A stretch of DNA of 56,851 bases from Gemmatimonadota bacterium (lineage in GTDB: Bacteria > Latescibacterota > UBA2968). The notes under the pieces are model-generated. The model made no database searches. It worked only from the letters and a program-made list of their open reading frames with translations, and was not told the origin of the DNA. Both the position numbers and the translations under genes were made by a program. Every line of letters starts with the position of its first letter. Within the stretch, counting starts at the first letter, position 1. Positions 1-7,162 of this stretch are shown here, piece by piece. The stretch is taken from assembly GCA_026706845.1 (NCBI GenBank), contig JAPOXY010000063.1:1-56851 (forward strand). The letters are read 5' to 3'.

Positions 1-306
1 CAAACGAGAACGTCTGACCGTGACCGAGTCATAAGACGCTTCCGTAGCAACAACCCACAACCGATGGTACTTTGCAATTATGGTGTATTGACTACTGGCT
101 TTGATGCACCTGAAATCAGTGCGGCTATGATTGCCCGTCCTACACGGTCATTAGTCCTTTATAGCCAAATGGTAGGGCGCGCAACACGCGGTCTGAAAGC
201 TGGAGGTAACACCGAAGCAGAAATTGTTACTGTGATTGATCCGGACCTACCGGGCTTTGGCAGTATCGCAGATGCATTTAAAAATTGGGAGGATGTTTGG
301 CAATGA
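1..306 (+). CDS. SF2 helicase, C-terminal end (partial)
   Basis: The frame is open from the first base, so only the last 101 residues of a larger protein are present. They carry the end of a superfamily 2 helicase C domain: the motif V region TTGFDAPEIS and the motif VI arginine-finger segment QMVGRATRG, as in the Res/RadD-like helicases of restriction and defence loci. It would use ATP to move along or open duplex DNA or RNA. Its TGA stop overlaps the ATG of the GHKL ATPase gene by 4 bases (ATGA), so the two are probably translationally coupled. Motifs I to IV and any extra nuclease or specificity domain lie outside the window, so the exact helicase family cannot be decided. Confidence 0.88.
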   Translation, partial: QTRTSDRDRVIRRFRSNNPQPMVLCNYGVLTTGFDAPEISAAMIARPTRSLVLYSQMVGRATRGLKAGGNTEAEIVTVIDPDLPGFGSIADAFKNWEDVWQ

Positions 307-2168
307 GCCTATCTGAAACAACCGCAGTAGCTGAAAGAGTGATGGTCTCTGAAACAACCGCAGTAGCTGAAGCAGTGATTATACCGCCAAATTTAGCAGT
401 GCGAGCTATGCGTGACAGCGGCTATCGGAACACTGCTTCCGCCCTAGCCGAATTGATTGATAATTCGGTTCAGGCAGATGCTAGCGATGTAGAAGTTATT
501 TGCATTGAGGAAAGCAAGTTAATCAAAAAACGTCACAGCAGAAGAATCAAGTCTATTGGTGTCCTTGACAATGGCTCGGGTATGACGCCAGATATTCTTC
601 AGATTGCGTTGCAATTTGGCAATGGAACCCATCTATATGATCGCAAAGGGATCGGACGATTCGGTATGGGATTACCCAACTCGTCTATCTCTCAGTGCCG
701 CCGAGTCGAAGTCTGGACTTGGCAGAATGGTCCGGATAACGCGGTTTATACCTACCTTGATGTGGATGAGATTGAGGAGGGTAGTCTCACCATGGTGCCT
801 GCCCCAAAGGTCCAATCTTTGCCAGCCGAGTGGCGAGATCGATCTGAAATCGTCGATACTACCGGAACACTTGTCCTCTGGAGTCACTTTGATCCACACC
901 GTCTTACTTGGCGAGGTGCAAAGGCAACACTCGACAATACTGAAAAACTCGTTGGTCGAATGTACCGAAAATTCATAGATAGAGGTCAGCTAACAATTCG
1001 GTTACTTGCTCTAGAGAATGAGATGCCGACAATTAACGAATATGTTAAAATTAACGATCCTCTTTATCTGATGAATAACACCTCTACGCCACCGCCATTT
1101 GACAAGGAGCCCATGTTTCAGAAATGGGGTGAAGATGATGAGGTTTTTCACATTGATTATGGTAATAAAAAGCACATTGTTACAGTCCGCATGAGTTGGG
1201 CACGCGAGGAAACGATTCCAGAAATTGGTGACCGTGGTAGCAAGCCTTATGGCAAACATGCAGCCAAGAATTTGGGAGTATCTATTGTTCGAGCTGGTCG
1301 TGAACTAGCCTTGGATAGCAGTTGGACCAACAGTTATAATCCGACTGAGCGTTGGTGGGGTGTGGAAGTAGAGTTCCCTCCGGCATTGGATGAAGTCTTC
1401 GGTGTCACAAACAACAAACAGAGTGCGACCATCTTTGAAGGAATGTCGCAGTTCAATTGGCGGACTGAGGCTGAATCCGGTGAATCCTCCGTTAGCGAGT
1501 TTATAGATCGCATTCAGTCTGAGAGCGATCCTCGAGCACTCCTAATACCCATCGTTGAGCACATTAGGCAACAAATTGGACAGGTACGAACCCGACTAGA
1601 TAAACAAACCGAGGGTAGGCGTACTGCTAAAAAAGAGCGCCATGATACGCCTACGGTCGCAGATGTTGCAACTAACAAGGTCCGCGAGCGGGTCAAACAG
1701 GGGTACGAAACCGGCTATGACAAGGAGGAATTTAAAGAAAAAGATCGAGATGAGTTTGAGAAAAATCTCATCACTGACAAACACTATTCCAAAAATGCTG
1801 CTCAAGAGATCGCAAACGCGGTTCTGTCTCGCAAACGCAAGATAGAGTTCCTAACCAAGGACCTAAGAAGCTACGCCTTTTTTGATGTTGAGCATCATCA
1901 TGGTGGATTGACAGCCATCGTGTTTAATACGAATCATCCATTCTATAGTAAGCTTATGGAAACCCTCCACCCTAATATTGGTGACGAGACAGACGCCAAA
2001 CTGATAGATCGAATAAACCAAGCAGCCGACACTTTAAATTTGCTGTTTGCAGCTTGGGCACGCTACGAGACGGAAGAGACGCGAGACCAGATAAAACTGT
2101 TTGAAATGAGGCAAGAATGGGGAAAGATGGCGCAGGTCTTCCTGACAGAACCAAAAGAGGATGAGTAG
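303..2168 (+). CDS. GHKL ATPase, MORC/MutL/Hsp90-like
   Basis: A 621-residue protein with a complete Bergerat ATP fold at the N-terminus: N box ELIDNSVQAD (about 50-59), Mg/ATP-binding DNGSGM (89-94) and the glycine lid GIGRFGMGLPNSS (116-128). The ELIDNSVQAD and LPNSS forms are typical of the MORC-like (HATPase_c_3) branch. The C-terminal third (about 400-520) is charged and helix-rich, possibly a coiled coil for dimerisation. An upstream ATG at 285 is in frame, but 303 is chosen because GGGAGG at 288-293 lies at usual distance and the start forms an ATGA overlap with the helicase. Between a helicase and a PLD nuclease it is probably the ATP-gated clamp of a defence module. Residues 4-26 contain a 12-residue tandem duplication. 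Confidence 0.88.
   Translation: MSLSETTAVAERVMVSETTAVAEAVIIPPNLAVRAMRDSGYRNTASALAELIDNSVQADASDVEVICIEESKLIKKRHSRRIKSIGVLDNGSGMTPDILQIALQFGNGTHLYDRKGIGRFGMGLPNSSISQCRRVEVWTWQNGPDNAVYTYLDVDEIEEGSLTMVPAPKVQSLPAEWRDRSEIVDTTGTLVLWSHFDPHRLTWRGAKATLDNTEKLVGRMYRKFIDRGQLTIRLLALENEMPTINEYVKINDPLYLMNNTSTPPPFDKEPMFQKWGEDDEVFHIDYGNKKHIVTVRMSWAREETIPEIGDRGSKPYGKHAAKNLGVSIVRAGRELALDSSWTNSYNPTERWWGVEVEFPPALDEVFGVTNNKQSATIFEGMSQFNWRTEAESGESSVSEFIDRIQSESDPRALLIPIVEHIRQQIGQVRTRLDKQTEGRRTAKKERHDTPTVADVATNKVRERVKQGYETGYDKEEFKEKDRDEFEKNLITDKHYSKNAAQEIANAVLSRKRKIEFLTKDLRSYAFFDVEHHHGGLTAIVFNTNHPFYSKLMETLHPNIGDETDAKLIDRINQAADTLNLLFAAWARYETEETRDQIKLFEMRQEWGKMAQVFLTEPKEDE
312..383 (+). repeat. 36-bp tandem duplication in GHKL gene
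   Basis: Two adjacent units, 312-347 and 348-383, share 24 identical bases at their left ends and are similar over the next few. The repeat keeps the reading frame and duplicates SETTAVAE in the protein N-terminus, just before the first conserved residues of the ATPase fold. It could be a recent slippage product, or it could mean that the true start is further in. Confidence 0.85.
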
Positions 2169-2169
2169 A

Positions 2170-3126
2170 ATGGGTGTAGTGTTACCTCTTGGGGCTGACC
2201 TTTTGAATATAATTCGTTCTGCCAAAGACAGTCTTTTTCTTGCAGCCCCTTACATAAAGATTACAACCCTTCAAAAAGTAGTTGATGAAATATCAAGTAA
2301 CTCTATTTCCCTGACATGCGTAACACGTTGGCTGCCGGAAGACATAGCAGCAGGAGCTTGTGACTTAGAAATATTGGATGTAATTGAGGGATTTCCAGGT
2401 GGGAAACTTTTAGTTCATCCCCATCTACATGCGAAGTACTATCGGGGCGATAGTCGTTGCCTAGTAGGCTCAGCTAATCTCACAAGCCGCGGACTTGGAT
2501 GGACAACGCCGGCAAATGTTGAGTTGCTACTCGAACTGCCAGTTGATTTTGATAGCCTCACGCAATGGGAAACAGCACTCCTTGATGCAGCAATTCCAGC
2601 TACACAGGAACTTCAGGAAAATATCAGACACGAGGCTGATCGTCTTCTCTCCAATGGTGCGCTACCTCACCTGCCAGAGATAGATCAAAATAATAACGCC
2701 GCCGCCCCCGCTTCACAATGGGTGCCTCGGTGTCCCACACCTGAGTATCTGTGGGATGTTTATATTGGCCAAGGACTGGATAAGATGGTCACTAGTGCTT
2801 GGGAAGCAGCCCAAAAAGACCTGACCGTCCTCTCAGTACCGGAAGGGCTAACAAAAAATTTATTTGTATCTTACATTACTAGCATCTTCAAACAAATGCC
2901 TATTATAGCGGAGATTGATGGTTTGGCATCCAATGGCCTGTCGGATAGCCAGGCACAGATGTTTTTGGAAGACCGACTCGGTGAGGCAGCACCGTACCCG
3001 ATAGATAGGACTTGGCGCGTTATCAAGACTTGGTTCACTTACTTTTTGCAACAAACCTACCGCCTTGAAGTGGAGCAAGAAGTCCTTGTGAAAGGCCAAA
3101 ATATTTCAGGTTTGGGCAAAAGCTGA
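2170..3126 (+). CDS. PLD-family (HKD) nuclease-like protein
   Basis: A 318-residue protein with one phospholipase D catalytic motif: HLHAKYY (H87, K89) followed by GSANLTSRGLG (100-110), the standard HxK...GSxN arrangement seen in PLD-type nucleases of restriction and defence loci. A single motif implies a homodimeric active site. The C-terminal half has no family I recognise. An ATG at 2161 is in frame and overlaps the GHKL gene, but its only purine-rich Shine-Dalgarno (AGAGG, 2156-2160) abuts it; the ATG at 2170 has 9-base spacing and is preferred. As the last gene of the helicase-GHKL-PLD operon it is the likely effector that cuts nucleic acid. Confidence 0.85.
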   Translation: MGVVLPLGADLLNIIRSAKDSLFLAAPYIKITTLQKVVDEISSNSISLTCVTRWLPEDIAAGACDLEILDVIEGFPGGKLLVHPHLHAKYYRGDSRCLVGSANLTSRGLGWTTPANVELLLELPVDFDSLTQWETALLDAAIPATQELQENIRHEADRLLSNGALPHLPEIDQNNNAAAPASQWVPRCPTPEYLWDVYIGQGLDKMVTSAWEAAQKDLTVLSVPEGLTKNLFVSYITSIFKQMPIIAEIDGLASNGLSDSQAQMFLEDRLGEAAPYPIDRTWRVIKTWFTYFLQQTYRLEVEQEVLVKGQNISGLGKS

Positions 3127-3147
3127 GAAATTTTAGAAAAATAAAAG

Positions 3148-3168
3148 GCTGATGGAATGGTTATCAGC
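3148..3168 (+). terminator. Weak hairpin after PLD gene
   Basis: A 6-bp perfect stem (GCTGAT/ATCAGC) with a 9-base loop lies 22 bases after the PLD stop codon. No uridine run follows directly, so it may be only an RNA 3'-end element; the stronger terminator is at 3320-3354. Confidence 0.3.
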
Positions 3169-3319
3169 GGGTAGGTTTTGAAAAGAAATAATTCAGGTGA
3201 AGAAATAGATTTATGAAGCAGAATGAGACAGAAATGCAGGATGAACTTCGACCAGAGTATAACTTGAGAATTTTGCAGGTAAGAAAAATTGGGGCCAAGC
3301 GAACGCATTTAAAAAATAA

Positions 3320-3358
3320 AAAAGCCCGATGGGATGGACATCCAGCGGGCTTTTGTTT
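3320..3358 (+). terminator. Rho-independent terminator
   Basis: Outer stem AAAAGCCCG (3320-3328) pairs with CGGGCTTTT (3346-3354); an inner stem GGATG/CATCC (3332-3336 with 3339-3343) extends it, and a T-rich tail follows. It would end the helicase-GHKL-PLD transcript and separates it from the gene at 3516. Confidence 0.8.
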
Positions 3359-3387
3359 TACAGAGCATAATTCAACAGAGTCCGAAA

Positions 3388-3477
3388 ATGAGTAACTATA
3401 AAAACTTCAAAGACTACCACATTGAGCAGCTACGCTCGTACTCATCCACAGCATTTGACAGTCCCCCTCTTAACTAG
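3388..3477 (+). other. 29-codon ORF, possible antitoxin remnant
   Basis: A small frame encoding MSNYKNFKDYHIEQLRSYSS plus nine more residues. The FKDYxIEQL opening resembles the first residues of HigA-type addiction-module antidote proteins, but the rest does not continue into the helix-turn-helix, and no toxin gene is adjacent. It may be a degraded antitoxin fragment or chance. No clear Shine-Dalgarno is seen. Confidence 0.2.
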
Positions 3478-3515
3478 ACTGCGTGTCAACAGGTATTAGA
3501 TGAAAGGAATCGCGT

Positions 3516-4913
3516 ATGGAAGTTATTTTCATCTGTATAGCTATTGCAACTGTCACACTCAGCACAGTCTCATACATCCATCGGTCACGCCAGCGGACCT
3601 TTCTCACAAAAACGCTCACGGTTGACGAATCACTGCGGAATCGTGTAGCTAGAGAATTGGGGGTAGATGGCGCAGTTGTGACTGGTGTGAGCGTGTTCGA
3701 TGTGCTCTATAACACTATGAAGCTGGATTCCCAAGCCCTGAGAGGGATGGAGCATCTACACCACGCACAAGACTTCGAGAGCCTTGATGATCTCATGGGC
3801 TTCATGAAAAGCGAGATCATCAGGTCCGAGCCTGGAGAAGCAGCTTGGCGATCAATGATCCACAAATACAAGGGCTACACTGGCGAGGAGGCTGTGGCCG
3901 ATTACTATTCGGCGAGAGGGCATAACGTTGAAACCCCTGAGTCAGGTACCGCAGAGGGAGTGGACCATATAATAGACGGGAAGCCATACAACGTCAAAGT
4001 TACACATGATCCACATTACATCCAGGAGCATCTCGACAAGCATCCGGATATAGACGTGATCGCGAACCAGGAAATGGCTGATGCCTTTCGCGACAACCCG
4101 CGAGTTATAATCAATCCTAATCTCTCTTCTCAAGAAGTATTTCATAGTACTGCCGACACGTTTGAGGGAATAGCCGATCTCGGAGATGGGATCGACAGCA
4201 TCCCCATCATCACATTGGCGATCAACGCAAGTAAGAATGCCTATAAATGGCACAAAGGTGATCTCGATGGAAAGACTGCGGTGGAACATACCGCGCTTGA
4301 CAGTGCTGCTGTCGGTGCCGGAGGCTGGGTCGGAGGTAAGGTCGGTCTTGGGTTAGGCTTGGTGTTGGCTCCCGTGACTGGAGGCACATCAGCTATTATT
4401 ATACCGGCTGTGACTACCATGATAGGCAGCTTGATCGGTGTCTTTACCGGTAAAGGGATCAGCGGGTGGTTCAAGGGACGGCATCTTCGAAGAGCTGTTA
4501 AGGAGCTTCAGGATCTCGCTACCAATTTCCGAGATGAATTTTTGTACCAATACCGGACGATCATAGATGCAATGAACTCATTTTTCGAGTCGCGTTTAAT
4601 AAGTTGTCACAGGCAGGTGGTTGAGGAGGGATTCTTCAAACGAATGGTATTCCCGAGTGCAAAGACCACATTTTATAGAATGGCATCTGGAGAATTGAAG
4701 ACCGAGAATGCAGACTGGAGAGGTTTCTATGCCGACCTCCGAGAGACTGTGCAGAACGTGGAGGAGCCGAGTGAAGGTGGCATGATCCTGTTCGCTAACT
4801 GCCAGCAGCAGGGTGTTGATATGCTATATGAGGTTGAACCACTACCCGATTACTACGCAGCAATAGAGGCGCAACTGGAGATTATTGAAAGAGAAGAAAG
4901 TAAGCTCAGGTAG
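3516..4913 (+). CDS. Membrane-anchored protein, nuclease-like domain
   Basis: I do not recognise this 465-residue protein as a named family. Visible parts: an N-terminal hydrophobic anchor (residues 2-20); a segment at about 105-200 with the order of a PD-(D/E)XK fold (E124 in YTGEEA, D150 in EGVDH, then YNVKV with N159 and K161, close to the QxK variant of Mrr-like enzymes); a glycine-rich hydrophobic stretch at about 265-315 that could insert in membranes; and a charged helical C-terminus. Spelled this way it could be a membrane-tethered nuclease or toxin-like effector. It stands alone between the defence-like operon and the Rpn gene, in the same AT-richer region, which supports an accessory or defence role. 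The nuclease assignment is an inference. Confidence 0.6.
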   Translation: MEVIFICIAIATVTLSTVSYIHRSRQRTFLTKTLTVDESLRNRVARELGVDGAVVTGVSVFDVLYNTMKLDSQALRGMEHLHHAQDFESLDDLMGFMKSEIIRSEPGEAAWRSMIHKYKGYTGEEAVADYYSARGHNVETPESGTAEGVDHIIDGKPYNVKVTHDPHYIQEHLDKHPDIDVIANQEMADAFRDNPRVIINPNLSSQEVFHSTADTFEGIADLGDGIDSIPIITLAINASKNAYKWHKGDLDGKTAVEHTALDSAAVGAGGWVGGKVGLGLGLVLAPVTGGTSAIIIPAVTTMIGSLIGVFTGKGISGWFKGRHLRRAVKELQDLATNFRDEFLYQYRTIIDAMNSFFESRLISCHRQVVEEGFFKRMVFPSAKTTFYRMASGELKTENADWRGFYADLRETVQNVEEPSEGGMILFANCQQQGVDMLYEVEPLPDYYAAIEAQLEIIEREESKLR

Positions 4914-5331
4914 AAATTTAGAGAATTATATATAAAAGTGACCGAAATTTTCCATTAATGAGATGGATAAACAACATTGATTTGTCCACCTTATTCTTTT
5001 GTTTTTATGATTTTCACGATTGAAGGATGGATGGAGTCCAGCGCAAAACGGATCAAGTCCAACCGCTATTTTTTTTAAATGTAAAAATCTTTCATGATAC
5101 CCCATCATTCATGGATCAAAACGTACACTTTTGTATCCCGGCGCGTTCGGTTTGTATGTGCCTCCAGGTGTGATCCTTACAGTCAAGGTAAGGACGCAAT
5201 ACAGCCGATTAAAAGCCTGATGAGGGTTCTTGAATTTCTGTCTATACAATTTATCGCTCAATTCTGTGATGTTGGCCTGATATTTGCTTTGTGTCTGATC
5301 AAATTCACCCATCAGACTCAGGGCATCCCAC
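4914..5331. other. 418-bp gap, nothing recognised
   Basis: AT-rich stretch between the membrane protein and the Rpn-type gene. A loose hairpin around 5040-5067 is followed by eight Ts (5069-5076) and could weakly end the upstream transcript. Short open frames on both strands (for example 5109-5366 minus and 5094-5345 plus) have no recognisable motif and overlap the Rpn start. I see no tRNA, IS end or clear promoter. Confidence 0.4.
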
Positions 5332-6213
5332 ATGGCCGAATATGACACCATCTCTAAAGACCTCATCCAAACCTACCCCAAAGACTTCATCCGCCTCACA
5401 TTCGGACAGGACGATGTAGAAGTCCTGGACATCCTCGACACAGAGCAAAACACCGTTGAAACACGACACATGGACAGCCTTATCCGCGTCCTTATCGCAG
5501 GTGAGGAGGCGTTGATCCATACGGAGTTTCAAACCACTGACGATCCGTCTATGCCGCTGCGCATGGCGGGCTATATGATACGTGCGATAGAGCAGCACAA
5601 CCTGCCGATTTATTCGAGTGTGATCTACTTGCGGCGCGGTGCAGGTCGGCGCGATCCGGGGCACTTTGTTCATAAAATGTCCGGCCATCTTGCTGTGATC
5701 AAATATAGCGTGATTCGGCTGAGTGAAATAGACGGACAGGATATTATAGATGGCGGACCTTCGGGCTTGTTTCCGTTCGTGCCGTTGATGAAACGTCCTG
5801 TTGGGATAGATTCGGAGGCGTGGTTACATCACTGTGTTGACGCGACGAATGCGCTGCGGGTGGATGAATCAATAAAGGTTGACATTTTGGGCAGGTTGAT
5901 GATATTGAGTGGGTTAGCGTATGATCAGACACTGATCAATCGTATTCTATTACAGGAGGGTCTTATGGATGCCATTATGCGCGAATCGTCGTTTGCACAA
6001 TACATTAAGCAACTGGGTATTGAGCAGGGCGAAAGAAAAAGCACGCTCGAAGATATCCTTGAAGTGTTGGAGATTCGATTTGATATGTACGAGACACATC
6101 CCCTATCTGCTCGCATTGCGGCCATTGACGATTTGCAACGTCTCAAGCAGTTGCATCGTGCAGCGATCCAGGTGTCCAGCCTTGAGGCATTTGAGCAGGC
6201 GTTGGATGCGTGA
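5332..6213 (+). CDS. Rpn-family nuclease / transposase-like protein
   Basis: A 293-residue protein of the Rpn (recombination-promoting nuclease, PD-(D/E)XK) type. The N-terminal opening with YDTISKDLIQTYP, the catalytic stretch DSLIRVLI...EALIHTEFQT and the following RMAGYMIRAIEQH are typical of this family. Members are DNA endonucleases linked to RecA-independent recombination and are often present in many copies in environmental genomes. The C-terminal part (about 215-290) is helical with a QGERKSTLEDIL segment like the variable tails of the family. No terminal inverted repeats or target-site duplication were seen around it, so there is no evidence that it is part of an intact insertion sequence. 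A strong terminator follows at 6257. Confidence 0.82.
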   Translation: MAEYDTISKDLIQTYPKDFIRLTFGQDDVEVLDILDTEQNTVETRHMDSLIRVLIAGEEALIHTEFQTTDDPSMPLRMAGYMIRAIEQHNLPIYSSVIYLRRGAGRRDPGHFVHKMSGHLAVIKYSVIRLSEIDGQDIIDGGPSGLFPFVPLMKRPVGIDSEAWLHHCVDATNALRVDESIKVDILGRLMILSGLAYDQTLINRILLQEGLMDAIMRESSFAQYIKQLGIEQGERKSTLEDILEVLEIRFDMYETHPLSARIAAIDDLQRLKQLHRAAIQVSSLEAFEQALDA

Positions 6214-6256
6214 CGCGATTATATGGAATTATGCATATCCCGCAAATTATATGAAT

Positions 6257-6284
6257 AAGCCCGATTCTATCGGGCTTTTGTTTC
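6257..6284 (+). terminator. Rho-independent terminator
   Basis: Perfect 9-bp stem AAGCCCGAT/ATCGGGCTT (6257-6265 with 6269-6277), a 3-base loop, then TTGTTT. It ends the Rpn transcript 44 bases after the stop codon and just before the Shine-Dalgarno of the amidohydrolase gene, so read-through would be needed for any shared transcript. Confidence 0.88.
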
Positions 6285-6299
6285 TTATAGGACTTATTT

Positions 6300-7142
6300 A
6301 TGATTGTCGATACGCACGTTCACATTTGGGAAATTTCGGATAAGTATCCGGTTGGTCCTACTGCGCCGACGTGGAATAGCTATCCGGATGAGCCGGGTAC
6401 TGCTGAGGAACTTTTGGCTGATATGGATGCCGAAGGGGTGGATTGGACTGTGCTTGTGCAAACGAGTTGGTCCACCTGGGATAATGGTTATATCGCGGAC
6501 TCGGTTGTTCGGTATCCGGATCGGTTTGTCGGGCATGGTCTTGTTGATCCCCAGGATCCCGACAATGCCGAGCAGGTGCGCTACTGGGTTCGGGAGCGCG
6601 GTCTGGTTGGGTTTCGTTTGCATCCGATGTACTATCCCGATGAAAAGATTTTGCTTACGGAGCAGAATGGTCCGATGTGGGAAGAGATCGCGGCGCTCGA
6701 CGCTGTTATCCAGTTTCATTTGCGGCCCGAGGATGCGGATCAGGTCGCTGCGATTGCGAGGCGGTGTCCGAATACTGTTCTTATTTTGGACCATATGGGA
6801 TATCCAGAAATAGATCGTCCGCTTGCTAAATATCAGCCTGTTCTGGATCTGGCGCGTTTTGACAATGTGTTTTTTAAACTTTCGGATGTGGCTGGGCGTT
6901 CTCAAGAAGCTCATCCGTACGAAGATGTGCATCCCTATATTGAGGCGGCGCTGGGGGTTTTTACTGCTCAGCGTACAGTCTGGGGGACTGGTTATCCCGG
7001 GTATCACCGGGTCAAGCACAAGTGGCCCACGCTTGCTGATGAACTTCGCCTTATTCGCGAGGGGTTGCCCTTTCTGACGGATGGGGATATAGAACGCATT
7101 CTGGGCGGGACTGCGGCTGAGATATGGGGTCTGTCGGGATAA
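6300..7142 (+). CDS. Amidohydrolase-2 family TIM-barrel hydrolase
   Basis: A 280-residue metal-dependent hydrolase of the amidohydrolase_2 type. The N-terminal strand carries the HxH metal motif in VDTHVHIWE (residues 3-11); GFRLHPM (about 103-109), QFHLRPED and LDHMGYPE follow the usual barrel pattern, and the usual GsDxP near the C-terminus reads GTGYPG. That places a Thr where the catalytic Asp is common, so the metal site or reaction may differ from classical members. Substrates of this group are lactones or decarboxylated acids, often from sugar or aromatic breakdown. It is the first gene of a plus-strand trio with an FAD oxidase and a ceramidase-like hydrolase; the next start is 20 bases downstream. 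Confidence 0.82.
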   Translation: MIVDTHVHIWEISDKYPVGPTAPTWNSYPDEPGTAEELLADMDAEGVDWTVLVQTSWSTWDNGYIADSVVRYPDRFVGHGLVDPQDPDNAEQVRYWVRERGLVGFRLHPMYYPDEKILLTEQNGPMWEEIAALDAVIQFHLRPEDADQVAAIARRCPNTVLILDHMGYPEIDRPLAKYQPVLDLARFDNVFFKLSDVAGRSQEAHPYEDVHPYIEAALGVFTAQRTVWGTGYPGYHRVKHKWPTLADELRLIREGLPFLTDGDIERILGGTAAEIWGLSG

Positions 7143-7162
7143 TATGGAAAGAGATGAAAAAA

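Larger units (their letters stand above)
3127..3515. other. Intergenic region with hairpins
   Basis: A 389-base gap after the defence-like operon. It holds a weak hairpin (3148-3168), a strong terminator (3320-3354) and a 29-codon frame (3388-3477). It looks more AT-rich than the genes to the right. A 60-codon open frame at 3213-3395 runs straight through the terminator and has no recognisable features, so it is not called as a gene. Confidence 0.5.

Noticed and set aside
1-3126. Assignment of the helicase-GHKL-PLD set to DISARM, Mokosh or Dpd
   Set aside because: DISARM needs a DUF1998 protein and methylase, Mokosh lacks a GHKL ATPase, and Dpd has further synthesis genes; only the nuclease type is shared.
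3213-3395. 60-codon ORF in the intergenic region
   Set aside because: It spans the terminator at 3320-3354 and has no Shine-Dalgarno or recognisable motif.
4926-5366. Several short ORFs on both strands (for example 4926-5108 and 5109-5366 minus)
   Set aside because: No family resemblance, no Shine-Dalgarno, and one overlaps the Rpn start; likely random open frames.
5332-6213. Intact insertion sequence around the Rpn-type gene
   Set aside because: No terminal inverted repeats, target duplication or second copy is visible in the window.
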